DNA of 64,000 nucleotides from Kitasatospora paranensis (GTDB lineage: Bacteria; Actinomycetota; Actinomycetes; Streptomycetales; Streptomycetaceae), in the NCBI RefSeq assembly GCF_039544005.1, contig NZ_BAABKV010000001.1:682001-746000 (forward strand), read 5' to 3'. Positions 27,242 through 35,709 of this stretch are shown here, one piece after another. The notes beneath the pieces were generated by a model that was not told the origin of the DNA, did not search any database, and saw only the letters and a program-made list of their open reading frames with translations. A program made the position numbers and the translations under genes. Position 1 is the first letter of the stretch. Each line of letters starts with the position of its first letter.

Positions 27242-27730
27242 ATGTCGATCGTGATCGGGGCCGCGGAGCGGGACGACGTGCCCGCACTCGTCCGTCTGCG
27301 TCTCGCGAATGCGGCGAGGCATCTCGATCTCGATCCCGGGGTCCACCGCATGCCCGACGTCGAGGCCGTGCGCGGGTACTTCGAGGGGGTGCTCGCCCAC
27401 GGGTCCACCGTGGTGATCCTGGTCGCCGAGGCGGCGGGTGAGGCGGTGGGCATGGTGGAGGTCGTCCTGCCGGCGGAGCCCCTGACCATCAGATCCTGGT
27501 GCCGCGCCGCGCGGCCGAGATCCACACCGTGGGGCTGGACGGGCATCGCGGCCAGGGGTGGGGTCTGCCCTGGTGGCGGCGGCCGAGCGGGCAGCCGCGG
27601 ATCGCGGGGTGACGGTCCTCCATGCCGGCATCCTCGCGCGGAACCAGGGGGCGGTCCGCTTCTACTCCTCGTCGGCTTCGGGCCGCGGGGGACACCGCTG
27701 AGCAAGGTGCACGACGCGGGCGGTTCCTGA
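27242..27730 (+). CDS. GNAT-family acetyltransferase, three frameshifts in this sequence
   Basis: Read across three frames the product is a normal 163-residue GNAT enzyme. MSIVIGAAERDDVPALVRLR to VGMVEVVLPAEP is in the first frame. AAEIHTVGLDGHRGQG, including motif A, is in the second. SALVAAAERAAADRGVTVLH and ARNQGAVRFYSS are in the third, and GFGPRGTPLSK returns to the first. Each switch is at a short G/C run (27479-27482, 27555-27558, 27674-27675) that is one base short. With three bases restored the length is a multiple of three. Probably intact in the organism. Substrate unknown. Confidence 0.72.
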   Translation: MSIVIGAAERDDVPALVRLRLANAARHLDLDPGVHRMPDVEAVRGYFEGVLAHGSTVVILVAEAAGEAVGMVEVVLPAEPLTIRSWCRAARPRSTPWGWTGIAARGGVCPGGGGRAGSRGSRGDGPPCRHPRAEPGGGPLLLLVGFGPRGTPLSKVHDAGGS

Positions 27731-27953
27731 TGCTGCGGGAGGCCGGCCCGCACTTCCTCACCCACGAGCCCGAGCCGTTGCAGGATCCGGCCCCGGAGGC
27801 CTGAACCGGGGCCCTGAACCGGACGCCGGGCCGCTCGCGGACGGTCGACCGCCGCGGCGCCGCGATGGCCGGGCGCGGCGCATGGGAGGATCGGTGGTAC
27901 CGGCACCGGACCGATCTCCGGGGGCCGTCCGTACCGACATTGCAGGAGCAGCA

Positions 27954-28310
27954 GTGCCCGAGCCGCTCGGCCCGCAGGAGCGCATCGCCGACACCATCCG
28001 CCCGGCCATGGTCACGGGGCTGCAGGGCGCCGTGCTCCAGGGCCCCGAGGGCGAGCGGCACATCGGTGCATGGGTGAGCTGGATCGCCGAGGTCGTCGCC
28101 GTCCAGGTCGTGCAGCCGATCGCCGACGAACGCGACGCCTTCGCCGACCGTGTCGACACGCTCAGCGAGGTCGCCAAGCGCAACAAGGAGGGGCGCCGGG
28201 ACGCCCTCCAGGACGTGCAGCGGCTGGAGTCCCGGGTCGCCGAACTCGAGGCGGAGGTGGAGCTGCTGCGGGGCGGAGGCCCCGGCGACGCCGGGGGCAC
28301 CGGGGCCTGA
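27954..28310 (+). CDS. Hypothetical coiled-coil protein
   Basis: A 118-residue protein from a GTG with AGGAG upstream. The N-terminal half (PLGPQERIADTIRPAMVTGL, HIGAWVSWIAEVVAVQVVQP) looks folded. The C-terminal half (LSEVAKRNKEGRRDALQDVQ, RLESRVAELEAEVELLRGGG) is a strong coiled coil of about 45 residues. It probably oligomerises. Family not recognised; no membrane segment. Confidence 0.68.
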   Translation: MPEPLGPQERIADTIRPAMVTGLQGAVLQGPEGERHIGAWVSWIAEVVAVQVVQPIADERDAFADRVDTLSEVAKRNKEGRRDALQDVQRLESRVAELEAEVELLRGGGPGDAGGTGA

Positions 28311-28367
28311 ACGGCTGCACACTGTCGCTCGCGCAGTGGGCTCGATGCGGTGCGGTGAACGTCCGCG

Positions 28368-29045
28368 TCACCCGGCCACCGGCGTGCGGTCGACGAGGTG
28401 GCCGTACCCTCCGGCCTGCCAGACCATCGCCCGGAACTCCTGGAGGCTGAGCGCCCGACCGCCCGACTCGGCGCGGAAGTGGACGCTGCCGCACCGCCGG
28501 CAGTACCAGCCCTGTGACCAGAGCCGCTCCGCGGCCGCCTGCCCCGCCATCAGCCGGGCGTGGGCCGACCGCCGCCGCGCGGTATGGACGAAGAGCGCGA
28601 CCGCCGCCACCATCGCGAGCGCCGAGATCCATCCGAGGAAGGCGAAGTCCTGGTGCGGTGACGACGTGACCGTCGTGGGATCGAACGGGGTGGGATCGAA
28701 CGGGGTGCTCCGCGGGTCGGTCGCCCCGGCCCCGTCACTGAACCAGTGGCCGGCGAGGCCGCCCCCGAGGAACGTCCCGACCGACACCATCACCAGGAGC
28801 ACGCCGGCACAGCCCCCGAGCGATGTCGTCAGCCGCTGCGGAGCGGGGGCCAGGGCCTGGGACAACGCCGTCGTCACCTCACGGGTGACCGTCTGCTCCG
28901 CCTCGTCGAAGCGGGCCGGCGTCGTGACCCTGACGCTGTCCCGCCCCGCGAGGTACACCGCCGGGACACCGGCGACCTGGTCCGCGAGCCCGCAGCTCGG
29001 GCACGGTTGCAGCACCGGCGGTCCGGCGTCCTCGATCCCTGCCAT
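28368..29045 (-). CDS. Membrane protein with split zinc ribbon
   Basis: A 225-residue protein. A CPSCG pair near residue 15 and CRRCG near residue 190 can form one zinc ribbon at the cytosolic side. Between them are two hydrophobic helices (SLGGCAGVLLVMVSVGTFLG and FLGWISALAMVAAVALFVHT) separated by a short Thr/Pro/Asp-rich loop (TPFDPTPFDPT). An amphipathic segment containing ARFDEAEQTVTREVT precedes the first helix. Function unknown; the hairpin topology suggests a membrane-anchored adaptor. Confidence 0.75.
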   Translation of the reverse strand: MAGIEDAGPPVLQPCPSCGLADQVAGVPAVYLAGRDSVRVTTPARFDEAEQTVTREVTTALSQALAPAPQRLTTSLGGCAGVLLVMVSVGTFLGGGLAGHWFSDGAGATDPRSTPFDPTPFDPTTVTSSPHQDFAFLGWISALAMVAAVALFVHTARRRSAHARLMAGQAAAERLWSQGWYCRRCGSVHFRAESGGRALSLQEFRAMVWQAGGYGHLVDRTPVAG

Positions 29046-29151
29046 GGAACCCCCTGAACGTCCTGCTGAGCGAGCGCGCCCATGCTGGCAGACCGCGGGG
29101 TGCCCACGGGAGGCCTCTTGAGCATCTTCTGAGCATCGGCCGTCGTGACCT

Positions 29152-29179
29152 GGCACCCGGCACCCGGCACCCGGCACCC
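29152..29179 (+). repeat. Heptamer tandem repeat (GGCACCC x4)
   Basis: Four perfect GGCACCC copies in the 296-bp divergent region between the zinc-ribbon gene and the flavin oxidase gene. Likely slippage-prone; no known binding function. Confidence 0.85.
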
Positions 29180-29341
29180 GGCCGGCCTCCTGTCGCTGCC
29201 TCCCGTCGCTGCGGGTGCGGGCGGCCGGTGAAGCCGTGCGGGGCAAGGCCTAGGCTTGGCCGACGGCCCCGTACCGGTGGCCGGCGAATGGCGGCAGGTG
29301 CCCCGCACCGACCGGGCCGAGCTGAGAGAGCGAGCCAGCGC

Positions 29342-30958
29342 ATGGACGATCGGACCGTCTCCCGCAGGGCCGTCCTGGGGGCCGGCGTGCTGGGCGCGGC
29401 CAGTGGCGTGGGCCTGGCCGGGTGCGCGGGCAGCGGGCCCGCGCCGCAGCGGTCGCCGCGGGCCGCCGGTTCCACCGGCCCGTCGCCGTCCGCGAGCGCG
29501 CCGGTGTCCGCCTCCCCCGGCCCGCCGAAGGCCGCCGACTGGGCGGGGCTGGCCCAGAGCCTGGACGGGCAGCTGATCCGCCCGGGAGACGCCCGGTACT
29601 CCGCCGCCGGCCGGCTGTTCCAGCCGCAGTACGACGCCCTCCGCCCGCAGGCCGTGGCCTACCCCGGGCACGCCGAGGACGTGGCCACCTGCCTGGCCTT
29701 CGCCCAGCGGTACGGCCTGCCGGTGGCGGCGCGCAGCGGCGGGCACAGCTATGCCGGCTGGTCGTCCGGGGACGGGCTGGTGATCGACGTGAGCCGACTG
29801 GCCGGTGTCTCGGGCAGTGCGGCCGGGGCGCGGGTCGGTGCCGGGGCGCGGCTCATCGACGTCTACACCGGGCTGGCCGCCGCGGGTGTCACGGTGCCCG
29901 CCGGGAGCTGCCCGTCGGTCGGCGTCGCGGGCCTCACGCTCGGCGGCGGCATCGGCGTCACCGGCCGGGCCTACGGGCTGACCTGCGACAGCCTCACCGG
30001 GGCGGAGGTGGTGACGGCCGACGGCCGGGTCCGGACGGTCGACGCCTCGCACGATCCGGATCTCTTCTGGGCGCTGCGCGGCGGGGGCGGCGGCAACTTC
30101 GGGATCGTCACCTCGTTCTCCTTCCGGACCCATCCGGCCGCGGACTGCTCGTACGCGTTCCTGAGCTGGCCGTGGTCCCAGGCGGCCGCCGTGATCGGCG
30201 CCTGGCAGGCCTGGGCACCGGCGGCGCCGGACGCGCTCTGGGCGGACCTGCACCTGCTGGTGTGGGCGGACGGGCGGACCCAGCTGGGCAGTACGGTCAA
30301 CTACCTCGGCCCCAAGGACGAACTCGCGAACCTGATCGACCGGTTGGCCGTCGCCCCGGCCGCCCCGAAGCTGCACACGGCGTCCTACCTGGCGACCATG
30401 CAGGCGATGGGCGGTGTCTCCGGGTACTCGCAGGCCGCCTCCCACCTGCCCGGCAGCCTGCCCGGCCAGAACCCGGCCGGCCGGCTGTCGCGCGAGTCCT
30501 ACGGCGCCAAGTCGGACGTCTTCACCCGGCCGCTCGACGCCGCCGGCGCCCGTGCCCTGGTCGCCGCGATCGACCGCTACCCGCGCACCGGCCCGCAGGG
30601 CGGCAGCGCCGGGGTGGCCTTCGACGCCCTGGGCGGCGCGATCAACCGGGTCGGTGCGGCGGACACCGCGTTCGTCCACCGGAACGGCCTCTTCACCGCG
30701 CAGTACACCGCCAACTACCCGGCCGGGGTGACCGGGGGCACCGGCGCCGACCGCTCGTGGAGCTGGCTGGACGGCGTCTGGACGGCGATGCGCCCCTACG
30801 CGAGCGGCCAGGCCTACCAGAACTACGTGGACCCCCGGCTGGACGGCTGGGAGCAGGCCTACTACGGCGCGAACGCGGCCCGGCTGCGGAGCGTCAAACG
30901 CAGCTACGACCCGACCGGGATGTTCCGCTTCCCGCAGGCGGTGCCGCTCGGCGGCTGA
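29342..30958 (+). CDS. Tat-exported FAD-linked oxidase lipoprotein (berberine-bridge-enzyme type)
   Basis: A 538-residue exported flavoenzyme. The leader MDDRTVSRRAVLGAGVLGAA has a twin-arginine motif and ends in a lipobox (VGLAGC, Cys28), predicting a Tat lipoprotein. The FAD domain has RSGGHSYAGW with His135 and PAGSCPSVGVAGLTLGGGIG with Cys190. Together these are the residues that form the double covalent FAD link in oligosaccharide oxidases and berberine-type enzymes. The C-terminal BBE segment (YDPTGMFRFPQAVPL) is present. Likely oxidises a sugar or secondary metabolite outside the membrane. Confidence 0.9.
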   Translation: MDDRTVSRRAVLGAGVLGAASGVGLAGCAGSGPAPQRSPRAAGSTGPSPSASAPVSASPGPPKAADWAGLAQSLDGQLIRPGDARYSAAGRLFQPQYDALRPQAVAYPGHAEDVATCLAFAQRYGLPVAARSGGHSYAGWSSGDGLVIDVSRLAGVSGSAAGARVGAGARLIDVYTGLAAAGVTVPAGSCPSVGVAGLTLGGGIGVTGRAYGLTCDSLTGAEVVTADGRVRTVDASHDPDLFWALRGGGGGNFGIVTSFSFRTHPAADCSYAFLSWPWSQAAAVIGAWQAWAPAAPDALWADLHLLVWADGRTQLGSTVNYLGPKDELANLIDRLAVAPAAPKLHTASYLATMQAMGGVSGYSQAASHLPGSLPGQNPAGRLSRESYGAKSDVFTRPLDAAGARALVAAIDRYPRTGPQGGSAGVAFDALGGAINRVGAADTAFVHRNGLFTAQYTANYPAGVTGGTGADRSWSWLDGVWTAMRPYASGQAYQNYVDPRLDGWEQAYYGANAARLRSVKRSYDPTGMFRFPQAVPLGG

Positions 30959-31083
30959 CGGCGAGGGGTGCGGACCGGTCCGGCCGCGGCGGAAATGACC
31001 TGCCGGGCCGTCGCCCCCGACGCTAGGGTCCGTGCGGGATCGATCATCGGAGGATCGACCGGAGTGGTGGAAAGGGTCCGTCC

Positions 31084-31290
31084 GTGGGTCTTGAGAGCAT
31101 GCCGTCGGTGGAGTGGAAGATCGTCAATCGCAAGGGCAAGTCGTACGCGTACGACTCCGAGGAGGAGGCACTGGAGGAGCTCGCCGACTACGGGACGGGC
31201 GCGTCCGTCTGGATGCGGAAGGTCTACCGGGTGACCCCGTTCGTCACGAGGTCGCTGGACGGCTGGCAGCAGGTCCACCCGCAGGCCTGA
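31084..31290 (+). CDS. Small conserved hypothetical protein
   Basis: A 68-residue protein with a compact pattern: SVEWKIVNRKGKSYAYDSEE, EALEELADYGTGASVWMRKV and a basic/aromatic end. It may start at the GTG used here or at the ATG five codons later. No family recognised. Convergent with the AIM24 cluster. Confidence 0.6.
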   Translation: MGLESMPSVEWKIVNRKGKSYAYDSEEEALEELADYGTGASVWMRKVYRVTPFVTRSLDGWQQVHPQA

Positions 31291-31295
31291 CCCCG

Positions 31296-31355
31296 GCGAC
31301 GCCGACGAGGGCTGCGAGGACTGCGAGGATTGCGACGCCGACGAGGGCTGCGAGG
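31296..31355 (+). repeat. Direct repeat of 24 bp
   Basis: Two identical 24-bp copies beginning GCGACGCCGACGAGG at 31296 and 31332, 36 bp apart, in the short gap between converging genes. Possible remnant of slippage; a terminator role is not evident. Confidence 0.8.
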
Positions 31356-31363
31356 TGGGCGAG

Positions 31364-32047
31364 TCAGCCGCGGGGCACCCGCCGGGGCGGCAGGAGCTCG
31401 CTCGGCTGGACGATCACATGGCCGCGACCGGTGAAGGCCAGCTCCCAGCCCTCCGTGGCGGTGCCGTGGCGGCGCCACGCCTCGGTGTTGCTGCTCTGCG
31501 CCTGCAGCTGCACCTCCAGCCCGGACGACCAGCCGACCACCGCATCGGCGTCGCCGTACACGTAGCGGCCGGGCTCGACCGGCAGCACCAGGGGGCGGCC
31601 CGAGGTCATCAGCACCAGGCTCCCGGTGCCGGAGAACTCCAGGCACTGCGCGCCCACCCCGGCGATCCGGTCGCCGTTGTCGAGCGCCACGGTGTGCCAG
31701 GCCAGCGAGGTGTCGAGCGCCAGCACGAAGCTGTTGGCGACCACCAGCCGTTCGTCGCGCAGCGGCAGGATGTGCAGGTGCTGGGCCAGATTGGCCAGGT
31801 AGACGGTGCCCGTCCCGGCGCAGCGCATCATGTCGAGCACACCGGGGTCGCGCCGCGGTGCCCGCCGGTTCCCGGAGGGCGGCGTCCAGGCGGTGAAGGC
31901 GATCTTGCCGACGTGCGCGACCATCGCGCCGGTGCGGGCCAGCACCTCGGACCGGCCGTCGAGTGCGACCCGCAGCATCTGCGCGTTCTGCAGCGCGAAG
32001 CGGTCGGTGCCGGTGCCGGCGGTGTGCGCCAGGAGGGGGCTCTGCAC
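31364..32047 (-). CDS. AIM24 family protein
   Basis: A 227-residue beta-rich protein, third in a row of AIM24 genes. Hallmarks: DRFALQNAQMLRVALDGRSE, VLARTGAMVAHVGKIAFTAW, GTGTVYLANLAQHLHILPLR and FSGTGSLVLMTSGRPLVLPV. The start is a GTG 24 bp after the previous gene. AIM24 proteins (named after a yeast mitochondrial protein) have no settled biochemical role in bacteria. Tight spacing with the next two genes argues for one operon. Confidence 0.9.
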   Translation of the reverse strand: MQSPLLAHTAGTGTDRFALQNAQMLRVALDGRSEVLARTGAMVAHVGKIAFTAWTPPSGNRRAPRRDPGVLDMMRCAGTGTVYLANLAQHLHILPLRDERLVVANSFVLALDTSLAWHTVALDNGDRIAGVGAQCLEFSGTGSLVLMTSGRPLVLPVEPGRYVYGDADAVVGWSSGLEVQLQAQSSNTEAWRRHGTATEGWELAFTGRGHVIVQPSELLPPRRVPRG

Positions 32048-32070
32048 GGAGGGGCTCCTCGAACTCGTTC

Positions 32071-32763
32071 TCAGCCGCGGATCTTGAGGCGGTCGGCGGT
32101 GTCCTCGCTGGGCTGCACGACCACGAAGCCGGTGCCGCGGAAGCCGAGCTGCAGGGCCTCTCCGCTGCCGCGGCCGACCAGCGACCCGACCTTGACCGTG
32201 CGCCGGGTGCGGACCTCCAGCCCGGTCGTCCAGGCGACCAGGGCGTCCGGGTCGACGTAGGTCTCGGCCTCGGCGCAGTCCAGCACCACGGGCACCCCGC
32301 GGGAGGTGACGGAGACCCACCCGGTGCCGGAGGCCGTGACGTTGTAGAGGCCGGTGCCGGCCAGCAGTGCCGCGCCGCGCACCTTCTCCACGGAGCAGCT
32401 CAGGGTGGCGTCCATCGCCAGCAGGTGGGTGCCGTTGACCGACAGGGACTCCCCTGCGAGGTGCAGGTTGAGCACGTCGGCGCCCGCGTCGGCGAGGTAG
32501 AGCGCACCGTCGCCCATCCAGCGCAGCAGCGGGTTCCGCTCGCCGGAGGCCCACTCGCCGAGCGCCCGGCGGAAGGTCTGCGAGACCGGCTCGTACTGCA
32601 GGAAGCCGTCGTACGCGACCATCGCCCCGGCCTTGGCGTACACGTCCGCCCCGGCCGTCAGCGCGACCCGGCACATCTGCGTGCCGTGGTTGCTCATCCG
32701 CGCCGCGGTGTCGGCGGCCCGGTACCCGTCCAGCCCGCCACCTGCGAGGAACTGTGCCTGCAT
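32071..32763 (-). CDS. AIM24 family protein
   Basis: A 230-residue paralogue of the neighbouring AIM24 proteins: GTQMCRVALTAGADVYAKAG, AMVAYDGFLQYEP, DGALYLADAGADVLNLHLAG and GTGWVSVTSRGVPVVLDC. It lies between the other two AIM24 genes, 15 bp after the TerD-AIM24 gene. The three share the M..YxG and GxGxVxLA motifs but are diverged, so they are unlikely to be recent duplicates. Confidence 0.92.
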   Translation of the reverse strand: MQAQFLAGGGLDGYRAADTAARMSNHGTQMCRVALTAGADVYAKAGAMVAYDGFLQYEPVSQTFRRALGEWASGERNPLLRWMGDGALYLADAGADVLNLHLAGESLSVNGTHLLAMDATLSCSVEKVRGAALLAGTGLYNVTASGTGWVSVTSRGVPVVLDCAEAETYVDPDALVAWTTGLEVRTRRTVKVGSLVGRGSGEALQLGFRGTGFVVVQPSEDTADRLKIRG

Positions 32764-32778
32764 GACTTCTCCCGGACC

Positions 32779-34185
32779 TCAGACCTCGAACGGCTGGACG
32801 ACGACGAAGTTCCCCGGCGCACCGCGGAACTGCAGGCTGTAGGACTCGGCCGCGTGCCCGGCGTACGCGGAGCGGCGGATCCGCACCGGCGCCGTGGTGA
32901 TCACCTGCGACCCGCGCGACCAGGCCACCAGCGCCTGCACGTCCGCGTACGTCTCCGGGGCAGGGGTGACGGGCAGCACCACGGGGACACCGTTGGTCTT
33001 CACCACGACCGTGCCGTGCCCGCTGAACTGGAGGGTGAAGAAGCCGCCGTTGGGCAGCCCCTCCCCCTCGATCCGGCGGACCTCGTGCTCCAGGCCCGCC
33101 TCGAAGGCCAGCACCCGGTCCGAGCCGACGCAGAGCGAGTCGCCCTCCAGCCGGACGACGTGCAGGTCGCAGGCCTCGTCGGCGAGGAAGACCTGGCCCT
33201 CGCCGGTGATCCGCATCAGCTTCAGCTGCTGGCCGGTCAGGTTACCGACCAGCTTGCGCAGCATGCCGGAGCCCTCGTACGCGAAGTCGGCCTTGCCCTG
33301 GTAGGCGACCATGCTGCCCTGCAGGGCGAGGACGTCCTGGCCCTTGGTCAGCGTGATCCGGACGAGCTTGTCGTTCTGCTTCACCCAGCCCGGGCTCTCC
33401 GGCACCTCGGCGTACTTGGTCAGCGAGACCTGCACGCCGGCCGGCGCGGGAGCCGGCTCCACGCCGAAGCCCACCGGGGCAGCGGGCCCGGACGGCGGCA
33501 CGGACGGGGGCACGGACGGGGGCTGGAGCGGTTGCGCGGGCAGCGCGACCAGGGTCGCGTCGTACGCCGGTGCAGGAGCAGGCACCGGCGCGGGAGCGGG
33601 CACCGGCGCAGGAGCAGGCACTGGAGGGGCGGCCTCGGCGGCCGGCTCGTCCTCGTCGAGCGCCTCGCCGCCGAAGTTCTCCAGCAGGGCTCGCAGGCCG
33701 CCGTCGAACCCCTGGCCGACCGCCGCGAACCGCCATTCGCCGCCGCGCCGGTACACGTCGGCCAGCATCACGGCCCGTTCCGTGGAGAACTCCGCGCCGG
33801 TGAAGCTGTAGCGGCCGACCTCCGCCCCGCCCGCCACGATCCGCACGTACCCGGAGGCGACCTGCGACATCTGCCCGTCGCCGTCGAGGGTGGCGGTCAG
33901 CGCCAGCTTGTGGACGGCCTCCGGCACGGCTCGCAGGGCCACCGCGAACGACTCGCTGTCACCGTTCTGCGCGCCCAGCAGCCGGATCGACTGCTCGGGG
34001 CTGGCCGGCTGGTTGAAGAAGACGAAGTAGCGGTCGTCGCTCAGCTTCTCGTCGGCGTCGAGACCGAAGCAACTGATGTCGAAGGACAGCCCGGGCCCGG
34101 TGATGTGCACGCCGAGGTAGAGGTCGGCGTCGGGCGTCAGCTCGCTGATCCGCACCCGGGACGCTTTGGCGAGTTCTCTGGACAT
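32779..34185 (-). CDS. TerD-AIM24 fusion protein
   Basis: A 468-residue, two-domain protein and first gene of the AIM24 operon. Residues 1-175 are a TerD domain (tellurite/stress family): LYLGVHITGPGLSFDISCFG, then DDRYFVFFNQPASPEQSIRL and DVYRRGGEWRFAAVGQGFDG, with acidic residues that bind Ca2+ in the family. Residues ~180-250 are a repetitive Pro/Ala linker (PAPAPVPAPAPVPAPAPAY). Residues ~255-468 are AIM24 (LVRITLTKGQDVLALQGSMV, EGQVFLADEACDLHVVRLEG). Predicted cytosolic. The fusion links AIM24 proteins to the Ter stress system. Confidence 0.92.
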   Translation of the reverse strand: MSRELAKASRVRISELTPDADLYLGVHITGPGLSFDISCFGLDADEKLSDDRYFVFFNQPASPEQSIRLLGAQNGDSESFAVALRAVPEAVHKLALTATLDGDGQMSQVASGYVRIVAGGAEVGRYSFTGAEFSTERAVMLADVYRRGGEWRFAAVGQGFDGGLRALLENFGGEALDEDEPAAEAAPPVPAPAPVPAPAPVPAPAPAYDATLVALPAQPLQPPSVPPSVPPSGPAAPVGFGVEPAPAPAGVQVSLTKYAEVPESPGWVKQNDKLVRITLTKGQDVLALQGSMVAYQGKADFAYEGSGMLRKLVGNLTGQQLKLMRITGEGQVFLADEACDLHVVRLEGDSLCVGSDRVLAFEAGLEHEVRRIEGEGLPNGGFFTLQFSGHGTVVVKTNGVPVVLPVTPAPETYADVQALVAWSRGSQVITTAPVRIRRSAYAGHAAESYSLQFRGAPGNFVVVQPFEV

Positions 34186-34394
34186 GGCGCGGGCCGGTCC
34201 CCTCCCGTACGGCTACTGATCCCCGCGACCTTATCCCAGCGCGACGGGCCGGCAGCAGCCCCGGCGGACTGCGGCCTTCCCCCGGTGCGCCGTGCCTCCC
34301 GTCCGGGCCCGAACCGCCGCCGACGCGCCGACCGGACGCGGAGGTGGCACGTTGGATGGGGGCCCGAACCGCCCGGTCGAAAGGAGCACAGGTC

Positions 34395-34472
34395 ATGTCG
34401 TCGAAGAGGCGCCGCAAGAAGAAGGCCCGTCGCAACCACGCCGCGAACCACGGCAAGCGGCCGCAGTGCTGA
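34395..34472 (+). CDS. 50S ribosomal protein bL37
   Basis: A 25-residue, strongly basic protein beginning MSSKRRRKKKARRNHAANHG and ending KRPQC. The ANHGKRP motif and size match the actinobacterial ribosomal protein bL37 seen bound to the large subunit in mycobacterial ribosomes. AAAGGAG lies nine bases before the ATG, and a 17-bp perfect hairpin follows the stop. Most mycobacterial copies end in NA; the Cys end here is a variant. Too short for ordinary gene callers. Confidence 0.88.
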   Translation: MSSKRRRKKKARRNHAANHGKRPQC

Positions 34473-34484
34473 ACCAGGCCGTCG

Positions 34485-34541
34485 CCGCCCGCCGCCCCCG
34501 GCAGCCGCACCCCGTCCGGTGCCTCCGGGGGCGGCGGGCGG
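34485..34541. terminator. Bidirectional terminator hairpin
   Basis: A perfect 17-bp stem: the arm starting CCGCCCGCCGCC (34485-34501) pairs with 34525-34541, loop 23 nt. It lies 12 bp after the bL37 stop and 34 bp from the end of the converging aminotransferase gene, so it can serve both. Confidence 0.75.
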
Positions 34542-34575
34542 TCCGCCGCGGTGAACACGCACGTGAAGGCGCGGG

Positions 34576-35709
34576 TCAGCGCCGGGCCCGCAGCCAGTCG
34601 GCGAAGGCAGCGAGGCCCCGTTCCGGCTGCCGGCGGCCGATGCCGATCCGGAAGCGGTCGGCCGGGGTCGGGGTGAGCTCGGAGCGGTAGATGCTCGCCG
34701 GCAGCAGCAGGACGCCCGCCTCCTCCACCAGCCGCGTGCAGAACTCCTCCACCCCGTCGGGACCGAGGTAGCGGGGGTAGGCGACGCAGCCGCCGTCCGG
34801 GGCCTGCCACTGGAAGTCGTCCGCGAACTCTGCGAAGAACGCGTCGAAGAGCGGCAGGTTGGCGGCGATCAGGGCCCGGTTGCGGTCCAGGATCGTGGCA
34901 CGGGCCTTCAGCGCGATGCGGGCCAGCACCTCGCTGGGCGCGGAGTTGCAGATGGTGGTGTAGTGCTTGGCCCGCTCCAGCCGGGCGCGCAGCGCGCGGT
35001 CGCGGCAGGTGATCCAGCCGATCCGCAACCCCGGCAGGCCCAGTGACTTGGAGGTCACGTTCAGGGACAGTGCGCGCTCGGACAGGTCGGCCGCCTGCGG
35101 CAGCACGCGGGCGGGGTCGCGCTCCAGGCCGCGGTACACCTCGTCGCTGAACAGGTGGACCCCGCGCTCGTCGCAGAGGCGGGCGAGGGCGGCGAATTCG
35201 CCGGGGTCGACGACCTTGCCGGTGGGGTTGTTGGGGAAGTTCACCGAGACGACCCGGGTGGTGGGCCGTATCGCGTCCGCGACCCAGTCGAGGTCCAGCG
35301 CCCAGTCCCGGTCGGGGTCGAGGGCCACGCCGGTGACCTCGCACAGGGCCAGCGGCACGGTCTCGGCCGCCTGGTAGTTGGGGGTCACCACCACGGCGTG
35401 GTCGCCCGGGCCGAGCAGGACGTTCATCGCGAGGTAGAGGGCCTCCTCGGCGCCGGCGAAGCAGATCACGTCGTCGGCGACGGCGTGGTCGTACGTCCGG
35501 GCGATCACCTCCCGCAGGGCCGGGTCGCCGAAGGTCTCGGTGTAGCCGAGCGGCAGGTTCTCGAAGGCGGCCCGGTCCTCGTCGTCCGCGAGGGCGAGCA
35601 GCTCGCCGAGCGTCATGGTCTGGACGTCGGAGGCGGTGAGGTGGTGGCGGGCAGTGAACTCCCAGCGGGAGAAGTAGGTTTCCAGGCGGAAGTCGGGCAG
35701 CCGGGTCAT
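34576..35709 (-). CDS. PLP-dependent class I/II aminotransferase
   Basis: A 377-residue fold-type I enzyme. Landmarks: LPLGYTETFGDPALREVIAR, GAEEALYLAMNVLLGPGDHA, SVNFPNNPTGKVVDPGEF, LFSDEVYRG with the Asp/Tyr of the cofactor site, LNVTSKSLGLPGLRIGW with the Schiff-base Lys, and the final FRIGIGR carboxylate-binding Arg. The ATG overlaps the stop of the upstream regulator gene (ATGA), so the two are translationally coupled. The pairing suggests the aminotransferase works on the ligand sensed by the regulator, perhaps an amino acid. Confidence 0.92.
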   Translation of the reverse strand: MTRLPDFRLETYFSRWEFTARHHLTASDVQTMTLGELLALADDEDRAAFENLPLGYTETFGDPALREVIARTYDHAVADDVICFAGAEEALYLAMNVLLGPGDHAVVVTPNYQAAETVPLALCEVTGVALDPDRDWALDLDWVADAIRPTTRVVSVNFPNNPTGKVVDPGEFAALARLCDERGVHLFSDEVYRGLERDPARVLPQAADLSERALSLNVTSKSLGLPGLRIGWITCRDRALRARLERAKHYTTICNSAPSEVLARIALKARATILDRNRALIAANLPLFDAFFAEFADDFQWQAPDGGCVAYPRYLGPDGVEEFCTRLVEEAGVLLLPASIYRSELTPTPADRFRIGIGRRQPERGLAAFADWLRARR

